A DNA stretch of 6,613 nt, from NCBI GenBank assembly GCA_009775195.1, contig VSPF01000151.1, forward strand, positions 1 to 6,613. Direction: 5' to 3'. This DNA comes from Muribaculaceae bacterium (lineage in GTDB: Bacteria > Bacteroidota > Bacteroidia > Bacteroidales > Muribaculaceae). Below, piece by piece: positions 5,352-6,613 of the stretch (position 1 is the first letter of the stretch; every line of letters begins with the position of its first letter). Below the pieces are notes generated by a model. The model ran no database searches. It saw only the letters and a program-made list of their open reading frames with translations, and was not told the DNA's origin. Position numbers and translations under genes: made by a program.

Positions 5352-6613
5352 ATGGAGACAAAAGAATACTTCCCCTCAGTGGGCAAAATCAAATACGAGG
5401 GCACGTCGAGCTACAACCCCCTCGCATACCGCTATTACGACGCCGAGCGCGTGGTGCTGGGCAAGCCGATGAAAGAATGGCTCAAGTTCGCCATGGCATG
5501 GTGGCACACACTTTGCGCAGAAGGCGGCGACCAGTTCGGCGGCGGCACTAAGAAATTCCCTTGGAACGAGGCCCCCGACGCCATGACCGCTGCCAAGCAG
5601 CGTGCCGACGCAGGCTTCGAGGTGATGCAGAAACTCGGCATCGAGTACTTCTGCTTCCACGACACCGACCTTATCGGCGACCTTGGCGAGGACATAGAGG
5701 ACTACGAGAAGCGTATGCACGAAATCACAGCCTACCTCAAGGAGAAGATGGCCGCAACGGGCATCAAGAACCTCTGGGGCACGGCCAATGTCTTTGGCAA
5801 CGCACGCTATATGAACGGAGCCTCGACCAACCCCGACTTCGACGTCGTTGCCCGTGCCTGCGTGCAGATTAAGAACGCGATTGATGCCACCATCGCCCTC
5901 GGGGGCACCAACTATGTGTTCTGGGGCGGTCGCGAGGGCTACATGAGCCTGCTCAACACCGACCAGAAGCGCGAGAAAGAGCATCTTGCAACCATGCTGA
6001 CCATGGCCCGCGACTATGCCCGCGCTCACGGCTTTACGGGCACATTCCTCATCGAACCGAAACCCATGGAGCCGATGAAACACCAGTACGACGTTGATAC
6101 CGAGACCGTTGTGGGCTTCCTCAAGGCCCACGGTCTCGACAAGGACTTCAAGGTCAACATCGAGGTGAACCACGCCACCCTCGCCGGTCACACCTTCGAG
6201 CACGAGTTGGCAGTTGCCGTTGACAACGGTATGCTCGGCAGCATCGACGCAAACCGTGGCGACTACCAGAACGGGTGGGACACCGACCAGTTCCCCATCG
6301 ACAACTACGAGCTGACCCAGGCCATGATGCAGATTATCCGCAACGGGGGCCTCGGCAACGGCGGCACCAACTTCGATGCCAAGACACGCCGCAATTCGAC
6401 CGACCCCGAGGACATCTTCATCGCCCACATCGCCGGCATGGACGCCATGGCGCGCGCCCTGCTCAGCGCGGCCGAAATCCTCGAGAAGTCGCCCTACCGT
6501 CAGATGCTTGCCGACCGCTATGCGTCGTTCGACAGCGGCAAGGGCAAGGAGTTCGAAGCCGGTGCCCTGTCGCTCGAAGACGTAGTAGCCTACGCCAAGA
6601 CCCAGCCCGAACC
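5352..6613 (+). CDS. xylA: Xylose isomerase, class II (3' end cut by window edge)
   Basis: The frame is open for 420 codons from the ATG at 5352 to the edge. Class II enzymes have about 440 residues, so only about 15-20 are missing. The enzyme converts D-xylose to D-xylulose in the cytoplasm using two divalent metal ions. The catalytic pair is His103 and Asp106 in CFHDTDLIGD. The metal ligands expected by comparison with E. coli XylA are all present: Glu235 (IEPKP), Glu271 and His274 (IEVNH), Asp299 (SIDANRGD), Asp310 and Asp312 (WDTD), and Asp342 (NFDAK). Other family hallmarks are AWWHTLCAEGGDQFGGG (49-65) and WGGREGY (191-197). The start is supported by the METKEYFP opening, which resembles Bacteroides homologues. 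It follows xylB after 9 bases, so the two are almost surely co-transcribed, and a xylose transporter may lie beyond the edge. A residue shift of +2 before and +3 after about position 110 shows a one-residue loop insertion relative to E. coli. Confidence 0.97.
   Translation, partial: METKEYFPSVGKIKYEGTSSYNPLAYRYYDAERVVLGKPMKEWLKFAMAWWHTLCAEGGDQFGGGTKKFPWNEAPDAMTAAKQRADAGFEVMQKLGIEYFCFHDTDLIGDLGEDIEDYEKRMHEITAYLKEKMAATGIKNLWGTANVFGNARYMNGASTNPDFDVVARACVQIKNAIDATIALGGTNYVFWGGREGYMSLLNTDQKREKEHLATMLTMARDYARAHGFTGTFLIEPKPMEPMKHQYDVDTETVVGFLKAHGLDKDFKVNIEVNHATLAGHTFEHELAVAVDNGMLGSIDANRGDYQNGWDTDQFPIDNYELTQAMMQIIRNGGLGNGGTNFDAKTRRNSTDPEDIFIAHIAGMDAMARALLSAAEILEKSPYRQMLADRYASFDSGKGKEFEAGALSLEDVVAYAKTQPE

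Noticed and set aside
5376..6428. 350-residue open frame on the minus strand across xylA
   Set aside because: It is antisense to a fully conserved xylose isomerase frame with every metal ligand in place. The antisense product is Val/Gly/His-rich without recognisable domains, as expected for the mirror of a GC-rich gene.
1..6613. A new multi-gene system, mobile element or defence island
   Set aside because: All coding space is taken by recognisable metabolic genes or a single LRR protein. No transposase, integrase, nuclease, toxin-antitoxin pair, direct-repeat boundary, tRNA or array is seen.

Overview
The window looks like chromosomal DNA from a Bacteroidales gut bacterium. The supporting signs are a Bacteroidetes-type -7 promoter element (TACCTTTG), A/T-rich leaders without clear Shine-Dalgarno sequences, an exported GH36 alpha-galactosidase, a class II xylose isomerase of the Bacteroides kind next to xylulokinase, and an exported leucine-rich-repeat (LRR) protein. 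The GC-rich coding style suggests a Muribaculaceae-like member rather than Bacteroides itself, but that is only an inference.

Layout. Positions 1-2465 hold a minus-strand pair. The alpha-galactosidase gene (252-2465) is followed after 4 bases by the start of an exported calcineurin-like metallophosphoesterase (1-247), which runs off the left edge. A 159-base divergent intergenic region (2466-2624) carries the minus-strand promoter and an A/T tract. It is followed on the plus strand by a secreted 351-residue LRR protein (2625-3680), which ends in three consecutive stop codons and a strong GC-rich intrinsic terminator (3731-3763). A second regulatory region (3764-3857), with a promoter-like element inside an imperfect inverted repeat, precedes a xylose operon: xylB (3858-5342) and then, 9 bases later, xylA (5352 to the right edge, lacking only about the last 15-20 residues).

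How it works together. XylA and XylB form the two-step isomerase route from D-xylose to D-xylulose 5-phosphate, which feeds the pentose phosphate pathway. The exported alpha-galactosidase probably removes alpha-galactose from plant or host oligosaccharides in the periplasm. The window therefore fits glycan-derived sugar use. No SusC/SusD pair, transporter or regulator gene is visible, so this is not a complete polysaccharide utilization locus. I found no mobile element, CRISPR array, RNA gene or defence system, and no convincing new multi-gene system. The most distinctive item is the LRR protein, with an exact 21-residue asparagine ladder and a cysteine ladder confined to its C-terminal half.
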